A stretch of DNA of 64,000 bases from NCBI RefSeq assembly GCF_019097595.1, contig NC_080734.1, positions 3,471,892-3,535,891 of the forward strand. The letters are read 5' to 3'. The DNA is from Hemibagrus wyckioides (taxonomy: Eukaryota > Chordata > Actinopteri > Siluriformes > Bagridae). Below are positions 25,255-38,000 of the stretch, in pieces (positions within the stretch are counted from its first letter, which is position 1; each line of letters opens with the position of its first letter). The translations under genes and the position numbers were made by a program. The notes under the pieces were generated by a model that saw only the letters and a program-made list of their open reading frames with translations, had not been told where the DNA came from and did not search any database.

Positions 25255-25545
25255 GGCTGGTGGTTCGGTGGCACAGCGGGGAGCGGCGCTACCTCATGGC
25301 TCCGGGGTCATGGGTTCCTGTTACTTCACATCTTCCGCCTGTCCGTATGAGCTTGCTCACGGGTTACTGGCCCGTGTCAAAGGATTGATCCTAAAAAACA
25401 TGCTAGTGGGAGGATCAGTGAGTCTGAAGTGCGCTCAGGTGAGAATGTGATCATGGGGTCGTACATACAAGCTCTGTATCCTGACTCAATCCAAGTGTTC
25501 TGGGATACACTTCAGATCCACCAGGACCAGTGTGTGTGAGTAAGT
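25255..25545 (+). repeat. SINE-like dispersed repeat
   Basis: GGTGGCACAGCGGGGAGCGG (25267-25286) and CATGGGTTCCTGTTAC (about 25309-25324) resemble the start and the tRNA-promoter-like B-box region of a widespread fish repeat. The end GGGATACACTTCAGATCCAC (about 25502) resembles that family's GGATAGGCTCCGGATCCACC block. The copy is diverged. Assignment is from pattern memory and not alignment. Confidence 0.5.
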
Positions 25546-25880
25546 GAGTGTGTGTGTGTGTGTGTCACTTGTCCCTGTTTCCACATCCTGATTGTAGATA
25601 TAATGACTAATATCCTATTCTAGCTAATTAATGGTAGCTTCAATAATAAAAATAGCTGCTAAGCTCCAGACTACATCCTCACTTCACACGTGATTCAGCA
25701 GCTCCGGGGATTTCGAGATGACCGCATCTGAAAACCTTTCCTGAGGACTATATTGTGGAACAATAAAACATAGATTGCTTAAAATTTGTCATTATAATTC
25801 AAATTAAAAATAGAAAATGACCATTTTACCTTAAATAATGAAAATAACATCAAAAAGTTATACAAGTTTATTAACATGGC
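25546..25880. other. intergenic, AT-rich
   Basis: A short TG tract (25549-25564) is followed by AT-rich unique sequence. Confidence 0.4.
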
Positions 25881-27060
25881 TGAAAGCTCTGCTTGTTCTC
25901 TTGATCATGTGATGTTAATTTTTTTTTACATCATAAAACCTCACAGCCAATCAGCTTCTAATATGCAAATACAAGCCTAGTGTCATTTATTCAAAAAATA
26001 TTTTCTTTTAGATACTAGACCCTTCAGTCTCCACTTAAATACTAATAAAACGAATTAAAATGCATGATTACAGTTTTTTAATGGTATGACCCACTGTAGG
26101 GGTGTCTGATATGTCTTGCAAGTTTTAAGAACCATTATTCTGAACATTTTGTTCATTCTTTTTTGTTGTGTCATAACACACAGGAGCCAATCAGATTCTA
26201 ATATGCAAATTCAAATTTTATTTGTCACATACACAATCACACACAGTACAACATGTAGTGGAATGTTTTTACGACTGTTCTGTGATGGAAATAAAATATT
26301 TAAAAAATGTAAACTAAAACATAAAATATAAAAAAAATTAAGCAGAATATAAAAACATCAAGAATTTCAAGTATAAAAAAGAGTATCAGAATATAAAACA
26401 AAATATAAAATAGTCTATCAATTATACAATATATTTAAAAACAAAAAAATATTTTTAAAAAATATATTAGAAAAATTTAAAATAAATAAATAAAATTATA
26501 GTTACATTTTAAAAAATGGTTTGGCCCAGTGTAGGGGTGTTGAATATGTTTAAAATCATTTGAATATTATAAGAATCATCATTTTGAACTTTTTATCTTT
26601 TCATACATTGTTGTGTCATAACATGCAAGAGCCAATCAGCTTCTAATATGCAAATGTTAGCATTGTGTATTCAGGAAATATTTTCTTTAGTCTTTATTAT
26701 TAAAATAAATTACAAATGAAATGCATAATCATAGCTACATTTTAAAAATGGTATGGCCCAGATTATTTTAAGAATAATTTTTGAACGTTTTGTCTTTTTA
26801 TATATTATTGTGTCATAACATACAAGAGCCAATCAGCTTCTAATATGTAAATGCAGGCCGAGGAAAAGTGGGGTTTTTTTTGTTTGTTTGTTTGTTTTTA
26901 AGAGAAAGAGGTGTTTCTAATTTGCATATTCATAGAATCTGTTTTTTTTTTTTATGAGAATAAAACCTTTTAAAAAAAAAGAGGTGTTTCTAATTTGCAT
27001 ATTCATAGATTCTGGATTTTTTTTTTTTTTTGGATGAGAATAAAATATTTTTTTAAAGAA
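25881..27060. repeat. degenerate local duplications carrying CCAAT plus octamer
   Basis: Four copies of AGCCAATCAGCTTCTAATAT followed by GCAAAT occur. CCAAT is at 25947, 26187, 26632 and 26829, and the octamer ATGCAAAT at 25963, 26203 and 26648, with an ATGTAAAT variant at 26845. Copies are linked by shared GTTGTGTCATAACA and ATGGTATGRCCCACTGTAGG blocks. The inverted octamer ATTTGCAT recurs at 26920 and 26993 in a shorter duplicated unit (GAGGTGTTTCTAATTTGCAT). Copy spacing is irregular (about 240, 445 and 197 bp), as expected if insertions followed tandem duplication. Confidence 0.75.
26211..26290 (+). repeat. dispersed fish repeat, TTTATTTGTCACATACACAA type
   Basis: TTTTATTTGTCACATACACA followed by AGTACAACATGTAGTGGAAT is a motif string I recognise as repetitive across teleost genomes. 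It sits in the second CCAAT/octamer copy and explains its greater length. Confidence 0.55.
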
Positions 27061-27732
27061 ACATATTATTCAATCCTAAAAAAACTGTGTGTACTAAAGG
27101 TGACTGGAGAATTTTTCAGCTTGACGTCTTTGATAAACAATACGAAGTCAGGCCTCTGAACCCGCCCAAGCCCGTTCTGCCCCCTTCACTTTAATTGCTG
27201 TGTTATTCTACTCTGTTTGCAGTCTCCGTCGGAAAGAGAAGGTTTGTCATTAATTCCCAGTGTTTGACGTATTTTCACTTAAACACTTGATTTAAACAAG
27301 GCCTTCTGTGTTTTGGTTAAATCAGAGCGAGTCTGCCGAGGATTCAGTCATATTTATTAAGACACCGATGCTTCTGACAAACCGACAGCAGGAGCTCTGA
27401 GATGACCGCGTCTCATATCCTGCTTGAAGTGACCTCTGAGGACGGTGTCTTGTCCCAAACAAACCATTCAGTCATCCCATGGATGAATCACACCAACACA
27501 AGACGAGCAGGAGGCAGAATCCCCCGAGTTCCATGTGGGTAACTAAATCTGGGAGTAGGTGGTGTCGAGTGAAACGTTCCTAACACGTCACCAACGAACA
27601 CACACACACACACACATTTCTGGACAGAATACACAACACAACACAAAGCTCTGACCAGTGATCCAAGTTAACACTGGTGTACAGCCACTAGCGTGATCTA
27701 TTCATGTGATATTACCCTGAGAGACAAACCAT
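27061..27732. other. intergenic, unique
   Basis: Complex unique sequence with a short CA tract (27597-27616). No gene could be supported. Confidence 0.4.
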
Positions 27733-27880
27733 GCTAACACTGGAAGCTAATCCGCACGTGTCCTGCGCTCATCGGGTTCACTTCCTAACATCCTGCATTC
27801 CCATTGGTCAAGACGTCTTAACTTGGTTTCTATAGTAACAGCTCCTTCACAGGGAACTGTACAGGGTATAAAGGTACAAA
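27733..27880. repeat. dispersed repeat copy, pair of 30108-30250
   Basis: CATGCTAACACTGG, CCATTGGTCAAGACGTCTTA, GTTTCTATAGTAACAGCTCC and TTCACAGGG...TGTACAG match 30108-30250 in the same order. It belongs to the CACTGGAGACTCC family interior. Confidence 0.65.
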
Positions 27881-27885
27881 ATAGT

Positions 27886-28384
27886 GTGTGTGTGTGTGTG
27901 TGATTGTGTGATTGTGTGTGTGTGAGTAAGCGAGTGAGTGTGTGAGTGAGCAAGTGTGATTGTGTGATTGTGTGTGTGTGTGAGTAAGCGAGTGAGTGTG
28001 TGAGTGAGCAAGTGTGATTGTGTGATTGTGTGTGTGTGTGAGTAAGCGAGTGAGTGTGTGAGTGAGCAAGTGTGAGTGAGTGAGTGAGTGTGTGATTGAG
28101 TGTGTGTGTGTGTGTGTGATTGAGTGTGTGTGTGATCGAATGTGTGTGTGATTGAGTGTGTGTGATTGAGTGTGTGATTGAGTGTGTGTGTGTGATTGAG
28201 TGTGTGTGTGATCGAATGTGTGTGTGATTGAGTGTGTGTGATTGAGTGTGTGTGTGATCGAATGTGTGTGTGATTGAGTGTGTGTGATTGAGTGTGTGTG
28301 TGATCGAATGTGTGTGTGATTGAGTGTGTGTGATTGAGTGTGTGTGTGATCGAATGTGTGTGTGATTGAGTGTGTGCGTGTGAG
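27886..28384. repeat. TG-based minisatellite with two higher-order units
   Basis: Left part: about three copies of a roughly 60-bp unit combining TGTGATTGTGTGATTGTG, TGAGTAAGCGAGTGAG and TGTGAGTGAGCAAG. Right part: four or more copies of a roughly 40-55-bp unit combining GATCGAATGTGTGTGTG and ATTGAGTGTGTGTG. On the reverse strand it makes open frames of His-Thr-Ser repeats that are not genes. Confidence 0.93.
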
Positions 28385-28579
28385 ATACACCTTTATACAT
28401 CTACTGGAGAAAAATATGTTTAGATTTTTACAAATTTCAAGAGACAGCGCAACTTTTACCTTTAGTCTGAATGCAAAAAATAAATAAAACAAATTTTTCT
28501 CTCTCTTGAACTTAATAAAAGAAATTTAAAAAATAAAAAAAGCTTGTCATGTTGCAGAGAAACCTGAAGAAACCTCTAA

Positions 28580-28811
28580 CACTGGAGACTCCTTCCATAA
28601 ACTCCTTCCACAGTTACTGACAATCTGCTTCCTTTGACCACGTACAGTATGAGCTGTTGCTATGGAAACTATGGATAACCTACTAGAAGAAGCGGGTTAA
28701 TGTTAAACCTTGTGATCGGATTTGCTGTTAGAAAACTAATCAACACTTTCCGACCAATCAGATTAGAGAATTCAATGACGCTTCAGTAAGGCTTTTTAAC
28801 AGTACACTGGA
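28580..28811 (+). mobile_element. CACTGGAGACTCCTTC-ended family member
   Basis: It starts CACTGGAGACTCCTTCCATA and continues through GAGCTGTTGCTATGGAAAC, AAAACTAATCAACAC and GACCAATCAGATTAGA. The same blocks in the same order follow the end at 51655. The right boundary is inferred near ACAGTACACTGG. Confidence 0.65.
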
Positions 28812-30107
28812 ACAGGAAGTGACGTATGAGACATTTTCAATCAGTATAAATAAATGAATGTTGTGTCTGTGAGTCTGATCTAAAACGAGTCTGTCGTCTT
28901 TCAGTGTGTGTTAGACGTGTGTTTTTCCCTCTGTTGGAGAACCTTACACAGAATTTTACTGGTTGAAGATGAAATCTGAGCTGCTTTTTAGATGAAGCAC
29001 TTGGAGAACATCTCAGAGAGCAGAAATGGGTTTGAGATCAACATTTACTTTGAAGATACAAACATTTCCGTGGAATGGAACTTTTCTATAAATCTATCAG
29101 CCCTAGTAGTCTAGAGAAAAACAGAAATCCTTCTGAAACACGACAAATTCTTAAAGTCCTGAGTGTCTACTTTCATATGAGCTTCATATTAACCTCCACT
29201 GTGGAGTGAGACATGACCAAGACACTCAATCATCAACATGGACACAACAACAACAGGAGGAAACTCAGTTTTGTTAGTCTCTGGGGTAAAAGAATTAAGC
29301 TAGCTAGCTTGGTTCATGTGCAAATTTTACCTTTATTAACTAACACATGGTGGTTGAGAAATGGTACGACCCGCTGTAGGGGTGTTCAAAAGTGTCATTT
29401 ATGTGTCTTATATGTGATTTATGTGTTTACTTTTGTAGATTTTGAGACAAAATGTTTGACTTTATAGCTTGTAGTTGTATTTTAATCCAAGGAAACGATC
29501 CAAAATCAAGTCCTTTAATGGACAATAAAGCAGATGTCATCATTCGCAGCACGGTCCTAGCATGTGCTGTTTGTTTGAGCATTTTGAAACAAAACGGTCC
29601 GACTATAATCGAGTCCGGCGTCCATTACTGGCCCACTGACTCTATTCTGTGTCTTGTCTGTCAGCATGGTGCACTAGAGACAAGTGGGGATTAGCTCAGG
29701 CTGGAGATCTTAATCCCATTATAGCAACGGCTTTACAGAAGAACGCGGCAGCTATGTGTTACTTTTGGCTGCACTCCTGCCGTGCTACGTGTCTTACATC
29801 TCACGTCTCCCCTGAGAGACGTTAAGACGTGTCAAACCCTGTGAAAAGTTCTCTAGTGTAAAAGAAAATTTTTAGTAACCTGGACTGTCGTTTCTGTGGT
29901 GAATTAATTAAAGAAGCAGGAATTAAAACCGTTAGCATAGACGTCGATAAGGTCCGAAATGTCCCAGATGAAAGGTTTTCAGGAGATTAGGGAAAGCTAT
30001 AATAATGCAGTCTTGCATCATGCTCTAAACCCCTTGGATGGCTGCAGGTGGTTCCTCTAATCTAGGTTCTCTCTCTCAGCCACATGATAATCAAGCGGTG
30101 AGCACAC
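28812..30107. other. intergenic, mostly unique
   Basis: Unique sequence. Near 29365 the string ACGACCCGCTGTAGGGGTGT matches the block seen in the 25.9-27 kb duplications, so a piece of that family recurs here. No gene could be supported. Confidence 0.4.
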
Positions 30108-30300
30108 CATGCTAACACTGGGAGTTATCATCATGCATCCAGCACTCATCGTGTTCATTTCCTTATGTCTTGCGCTCCTATTGGTCACGATGTCTTAATT
30201 TGGTTTCTATAGTAACAGCTCCTTCACAGGGACCTGTACAGTGTATACAGTATAAGATAAAAGGCTTTATATTTAGCGTTTACAGAAGGAGTCTCCAGTG
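30108..30300 (-). mobile_element. CACTGGAGACTCCTTC-ended family member, inverted
   Basis: It contains CCATGCTAACACTGG, CTATTGGTCACGATGTCTTA and GTTTCTATAGTAACAGCTCC, and ends in GAAGGAGTCTCCAGTG (30285-30300). That is the reverse complement of the end at 28580. Confidence 0.65.
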
Positions 30301-30639
30301 TCAGTGCTAACACTGCAGCTTTGCCGTTTACGTCGTTTATACCGTTGTTTTATTTTTGTCTTCTTAACTTTAAGACAGAGGAAATAAAAATTGTTTACAG
30401 CTGCTAGAACCCAAAGCCAGGACAGGAAGTGACAACATCAAACATTAGACATTTATGATCGTTAGATAAACCACAGGTTTGAGTCGAAGCGCTCATTCTA
30501 CGTCGTACGTTATCGTTTCTATAGTAACGGCTCGTTCACCGGGACTCCCTGAGCGGCGGACGATCCGCAGGAAGAGATGTACACAGAAAATCGTTGGTAT
30601 GATGAAGTGTTTCATTCGAAGATGTTTATGACAGTGATT

Positions 30640-31030
30640 TGAAGGAGTCTAAACAAAATAAGAAATCTGAAAACAAAATAACAAAACAAAAAAAATCCAT
30701 AAAAAAAATTAACAAATTAAAAAATATATATATAAAAAAACAACTAATCCAAAAAAAAAAACAAATCTGAAATCACAATAACAAATCCAAAAGCAAAATA
30801 AGAAATTATAAAACAAAATAACAAAACCAAAATAAAAAACAAATCAGAAAACACAATAACAAATAAAAAATAAATAAATAACAAATCAGAAAACACAATA
30901 ACAAAACCAAAAATAAATAAATAAATAACAAATCTGAAAACACAATAAGAAATCCAAAATAAATAAATCTGAAAACACAATAAGAAATCCAAAATAAATA
31001 AATAACAAATCTGAAAACACAATAAGAGAA
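30640..31030. repeat. A-rich degenerate repeat, AACAAATCTGAAAACACAAT type
   Basis: Loose copies of AATAACAAATCTGAAAACAC and AATAAGAAATCCAAAATAAA are interspersed with poly-A and AAAT runs. The reverse strand gives hydrophobic frames (30744-31105) that are low-complexity artefacts. Confidence 0.85.
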
Positions 31031-31789
31031 TATAAGGCTACTCTGAGGATGGACATTCATATGTTGTGATTTTGGATATACTGATAGGTCACTTCTCAGC
31101 CTCAACTTCTCAGCCTCTCTGGAAATAAAAATCCTGACTCCTGTATAAAATTGGAATGGAGGTATAATAGGAATAAAGCGCTTCAGGACATGCTGTTATA
31201 GGAAAATAATCAACTCTGATGTAGTAAGAGTAGCTGCGCTTCATCACAGAACCGTGACTGGGATTCATTTCCAGCATCAATTAAAAAAAGATCACATTAT
31301 TGAGATCATTCGGTCATTCGGTTTCTTCCACATTTTCCACAGTTAGCGGTATTTTTAAGGAAATTTCCTGTCAGGATTTCCATCAGTAGTCAATTTCATA
31401 AATCTTTCACTTGTTCTGTAAAACAAATCCGGTGTGGTTTGTGAATAATTACCTCACTTTTACCTCAAACTTTATTGATACAGATTTCAGTTTCGTGTTT
31501 TAAAGCTAGAAATAGAAGTTGCACTTTTTTTTATTTGAAAAATAGCAGAATTGTTTGTTTTTCATATTTGTTCTATATTCATTTATTTATTTATTTTTGT
31601 TGCTTCAATTTAAAATTTTAGCTCCGACATTTCAATCTGTGCTGATTTAAGAAATTTGCAATTAAAAAAAAGTTTTTAAAAAAATGAATATGAAAATGAA
31701 AATTATTTTATAATGCTCATATGAAATATAATAATATTTTAATAATAAATAAATAAATATAATTAAAAATAAATAAAACATAATATACA
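31031..31789. other. intergenic, AT-rich
   Basis: AT-rich unique sequence with TTTA-type simple runs near 31576-31600. No gene could be supported. Confidence 0.45.

Positions 31790-31847
<58 letters not shown>
31790..31847. repeat. (TA)n microsatellite
   Basis: About 28 TA units. Confidence 0.97.
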
Positions 31848-33671
<1,824 letters not shown>

Positions 33672-34923
33672 CACAATTTTTGTTAAGAGTTTTTAACACT
33701 GATGAACAAAAATTGAGAAAATATCTTATTTAAAAAAAGTAATAAATAAAAAAATAAATAAATATTCATGAAAACAATTTACCAGGTTTAGGGCTCACAG
33801 ATGTCTAGCGCAAAATGTTCAAACCTGATTTTCTTGTAGAAATTCTAGTAAGTTTGCTGAATAAAACCCTGATAGCACATTGGTGCCATATTGCCCAAAT
33901 CAAGATTTGAGTGTTTTACAGCGGGGATCAGTCTTACGTCAAACACAGCAGCGGCAGCATGAGCAAATACGGTGTGTGTGTGTGTGTGTATAAGGAGTGT
34001 AACAGGTGGTTTATATTGCTCTGGTATACAGGATGATAGCAGAGCTGCTCGCGGATCAGCCAGAAAGAACAGGTTGTGTCTCAGAGATCAAATGTAGCAT
34101 TAAGCCGTGCGAAGCGGCCGTGTTTTTAATAGAGGTGTAATTCAAGTGGAGCGGGGCCATCTGCCTCGGCCACCGAGCCTCGCTGTAAAAGAGAAGGTGG
34201 TGACGGACGTCAGACCTGCTGATCTGCTCGTCCGGGGTCAGCCAGCGCTTCCCATGTGGCTCTGAGGGGCCGCTGAGGAACCCGTATTTACGAGGAGTTT
34301 GTATATAAACATGACGAGATGTTGCTTTTCTTCTGTCATACTCGGAAAATGTCCTTTCTTCACCTTACAGAAGAGTTGCAAAACTTTGTACACCAAGGTG
34401 AAAGTTTTGCTATTATCACAAACAGTAAAAAAAAATGTGTGTGTGTGTGTGTGTGTAGATAGTAATAGTTCATATATCAATTCCGTATTAATGTGAATCC
34501 CACTTTTGTGCGAGTGAGAGCTGTTTTCCTGAGTCTTCAACTCAAAACTCAAGGATTTTTATTCCGTAGAAACGAGTTAACATAAACATGTTGCCTCTTT
34601 GAACCCCTTACATCCCCGACAGTGTGCCAGTTCAGTTCTCTGTTACTGTGTGTGAGATCTGTTTTCCTGATTTTCATTGATTCCTGCACATGAAACAGCA
34701 AATCTCCAAAATCGGGGTCTGTTCCAAGTGTGTTTATGAGTTTAAATGAACTGATTTAAGTCATTAAATGACCATGAGCAGGTCTGTGAGGATGTCATGT
34801 TTTTACTCTGGCGTTATGAGAAGTCAATATTTCCTAGTTTAATGTGTGTGTGTGTGTGTGTGTGTGTGATCACACAATGAATGTTTAAAGAAATTTACAG
34901 AAAGAAAGAAACCAAAATAAGGA

Positions 34924-34955
<32 letters not shown>

Positions 34956-35002
34956 AATGAAATGTAATTGTAAAAGCGGGTTAAATACTTTTGCACCCAT
35001 CA
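33672..35002. other. intergenic with a complex GC-rich block and small simple repeats
   Basis: A complex block at about 33,950-34,290 stands out in composition from its AT-rich surroundings and may be conserved. TG tracts lie at about 34436-34456 and 34841-34868, and a GAAA tract at 34921-34957. No coding exon is seen. Confidence 0.35.
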
Positions 35003-38000
35003 GCAGGTAATACCTGAGAGTAATAGCTGAGAGTAATAAAGAGCTGAGAGTAATAAAGAGCTGAGAGTAATAAAGAGCTGAGAGTAATAAAGAGCTGAGA
35101 GTAATAAAGAGCTGAGAGTAATAAAGAGCTGAGAGTAATAGGTGAGAGTAATAAAGAGCTGAGAGTAATAGCTGAGAGTAATAAAGAGCTGAGAGTAATA
35201 GCTGAGGGTAATAGCTGAGAGTAATAAAGAGCTGAGAGTAATAAAGAGCTGAGAGTAATAGCTGAGGGTAATAGCTGAGAGTAATAAAGAGCTGAGAGTA
35301 ATAGGTGAGAGTAATAAAGAGCTGAGAGTAATAGCTGAGAGTAATAAAGAGCTGAGAGTAATAGGTGAGAGTAATAAAGAGCTGAGAGTAATAGCTGAGG
35401 GTAATAGCTGAGAGTAATAAAGAGCTGAGTAATAGCTGAGAGTAATAAAGAGCTGAGAGTAATAGCTGAGGGTAATAGCTGAGAGTAATAAAGAGCTGAG
35501 TAATAGCTGAGAGTAATAGCTGAGAGTAATAAAGAGCTGAGTAATAGCTGAGAGTAATAGCTGAGAGTAATAAAGAGCTGAGGGTAATAGCTGAGAGTAA
35601 TAAAGAGCTGAGAGTAATAAAGAGCTGAGAGTAATAGCTGAGAGTAATAAAGAGCTGAGAGTAATAAAGAGCTGAGAGTAATAAAGAGCTGAGAGTAATA
35701 GCTGAGAGTAATAGCTGAGAGTAATAAAGAGCTGAGAGTAATAGCTGAGAGTAATAAAGAGCTGAGAGTAATAAAGAGCTGAGAGTAATAGCTGAGAGTA
35801 ATAGGTGAGAGTAATAAAGAGCTGAGAGTAATAGCTGAGAGTAATAGGTGAGAGTAATAAAGAGCTGAGAGTAATAGCTGAGAGTAATAAAGAGCTGAGA
35901 GTAATAAAGAGCTGAGAGTAATAGCTGAGAGTAATAGGTGAGAGTAATAAAGAGCTGAGAGTAATAGCTGAGAGTAATAGGTGAGAGTAATAAAGAGCTG
36001 AGAGTAATAGCTGAGAGTAATAAAGAGCTGAGAGTAATAAAGAGCTGAGAGTAATAGCTGAGAGTAATAAAGAGCTGAGAGTAATAAAGAGCTGAGAGTA
36101 ATAGCTGAGAGTAATAAAGAGCTGAGAGTAATAGCTGAGAGTAATAAAGAGCTGAGAGTAATAAAGAGCTGAGAGTAATAAAGAGCTGAGAGTAATAGCT
36201 GAGAGTAATAAAGAGCTGAGAGTAATAAAGAGCTGAGAGTAATAGCTGAGAGTAATAAAGAGCTGAGAGTAATAGCTGAGAGTAATAAAGAGCTGAGAGT
36301 AATAAAGAGCTGAGAGTAATAAAGAGCTGAGAGTAATAAAGAGCTGAGGGTAATAGCTGAGAGTAATAAAGAGCTGAGAGTAATAAAGAGCTGAGAGTAA
36401 TAAAGAGCTGAGAGTAATAAAGAGCTGAGAGTAATAGCTGAGAGTAATAGCTGAGAGTAATAAAGAGCTGAGAGTAATAGCTGAGAGTAATAAAGAGCTG
36501 AGGGTAATAGCTGAGAGTAATAAAGAGCTGAGAGTAATAGCTGAGAGTAATAAAGAGCTGAGAGTAATAGCTGAGAGTAATAAAGAGCTGAGAGTAATAG
36601 CTGAGAGTAATAAAGAGCTGAGAGTAATAGCTGAGAGTAATAAAGAGCTGAGAGTAATAGCTGAGAGTAATAAAGAGCTGAGAGTAATAAAGAGCTGAGG
36701 GTAATAGCTGAGAGTAATAAAGAGCTGAGAGTAATAAAGAGCTGAGAGTAATAAAGAGCTGAGAGTAATAAAGAGCTGAGAGTAATAAAGAGCTGAGAGT
36801 AATAGCTGAGAGTAATAAAGAGCTGAGAGTAATAAAGAGCTGAGAGTAATAAAGAGCTGAGGGTAATAGCTGAGAGTAATAAAGAGCTGAGAGTAATAGC
36901 TGAGAGTAATAAAGAGCTGAGAGTAATAGCTGAGAGTAATAAAGAGCTGAGGGTAATAGCTGAGAGTAATAAAGAGCTGAGAGTAATAGCTGAGAGTAAT
37001 AAAGAGCTGAGGGTAATAGCTGAGAGTAATAAAGAGCTGAGAGTAATAGCTGAGAGTAATAAAGAGCTGAGAGTAATAAAGAGCTGAGAGTAATAGCTGA
37101 GAGTAATAAAGAGCTGAGAGTAATAAAGAGCTGAGAGTAATAAAGAGCTGAGGGTAATAGCTGAGAGTAATAAAGAGCTGAGGGTAATAGCTGAGAGTAA
37201 TAAAGAGCTGAGAGTAATAGCTGAGAGTAATAAAGAGCTGAGAGTAATAAAGAGCTGAGAGTAATAGCTGAGAGTAATAAAGAGCTGAGAGTAATAGCTG
37301 AGAGTAATAAAGAGCTGAGAGTAATAAAGAGCTGAGAGTAATAAAGAGCTGAGAGTAATAGCTGAGAGTAATAAAGAGCTGAGAGTAATAAAGAGCTGAG
37401 AGTAATAAAGAGCTGAGAGTAATAAAGAGCTGAGGGTAATAGCTGAGAGTAATAAAGAGCTGAGAGTAATAGCTGAGAGTAATAAAGAGCTGAGAGTAAT
37501 AGCTGAGAGTAATAAAGAGCTGAGAGTAATAAAGAGCTGAGAGTAATAAAGAGCTGAGAGTAATAAAGAGCTGAGAGTAATAAAGAGCTGAGGGTAATAG
37601 CTGAGAGTAATAAAGAGCTGAGAGTAATAGCTGAGAGTAATAAAGAGCTGAGAGTAATAAAGAGCTGAGAGTAATAAAGAGCTGAGAGTAATAAAGAGCT
37701 GAGGGTAATAGCTGAGAGTAATAAAGAGCTGAGAGTAATAGCTGAGAGTAATAAAGAGCTGAGAGTAATAGCTGAGAGTAATAAAGAGCTGAGAGTAATA
37801 AAGAGCTGAGAGTAATAAAGAGCTGAGAGTAATAAAGAGCTGAGGGTAATAGCTGAGAGTAATAAAGAGCTGAGAGTAATAGCTGAGAGTAATAAAGAGC
37901 TGAGAGTAATAGCTGAGAGTAATAAAGAGCTGAGAGTAATAGCTGAGAGTAATAAAGAGCTGAGAGTAATAGCTGAGAGTAATAAAGAGCTGAGAGTAAT

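Noticed and set aside
25255..25330. A functional tRNA gene suggested by B-box-like GGGTTC
   Set aside because: No cloverleaf can be folded with proper arms; it fits a diverged SINE-like repeat.
27747..28492. Reverse-strand frames of about 220 codons rich in His, Thr and Ser
   Set aside because: They come from translation of the TG minisatellite.
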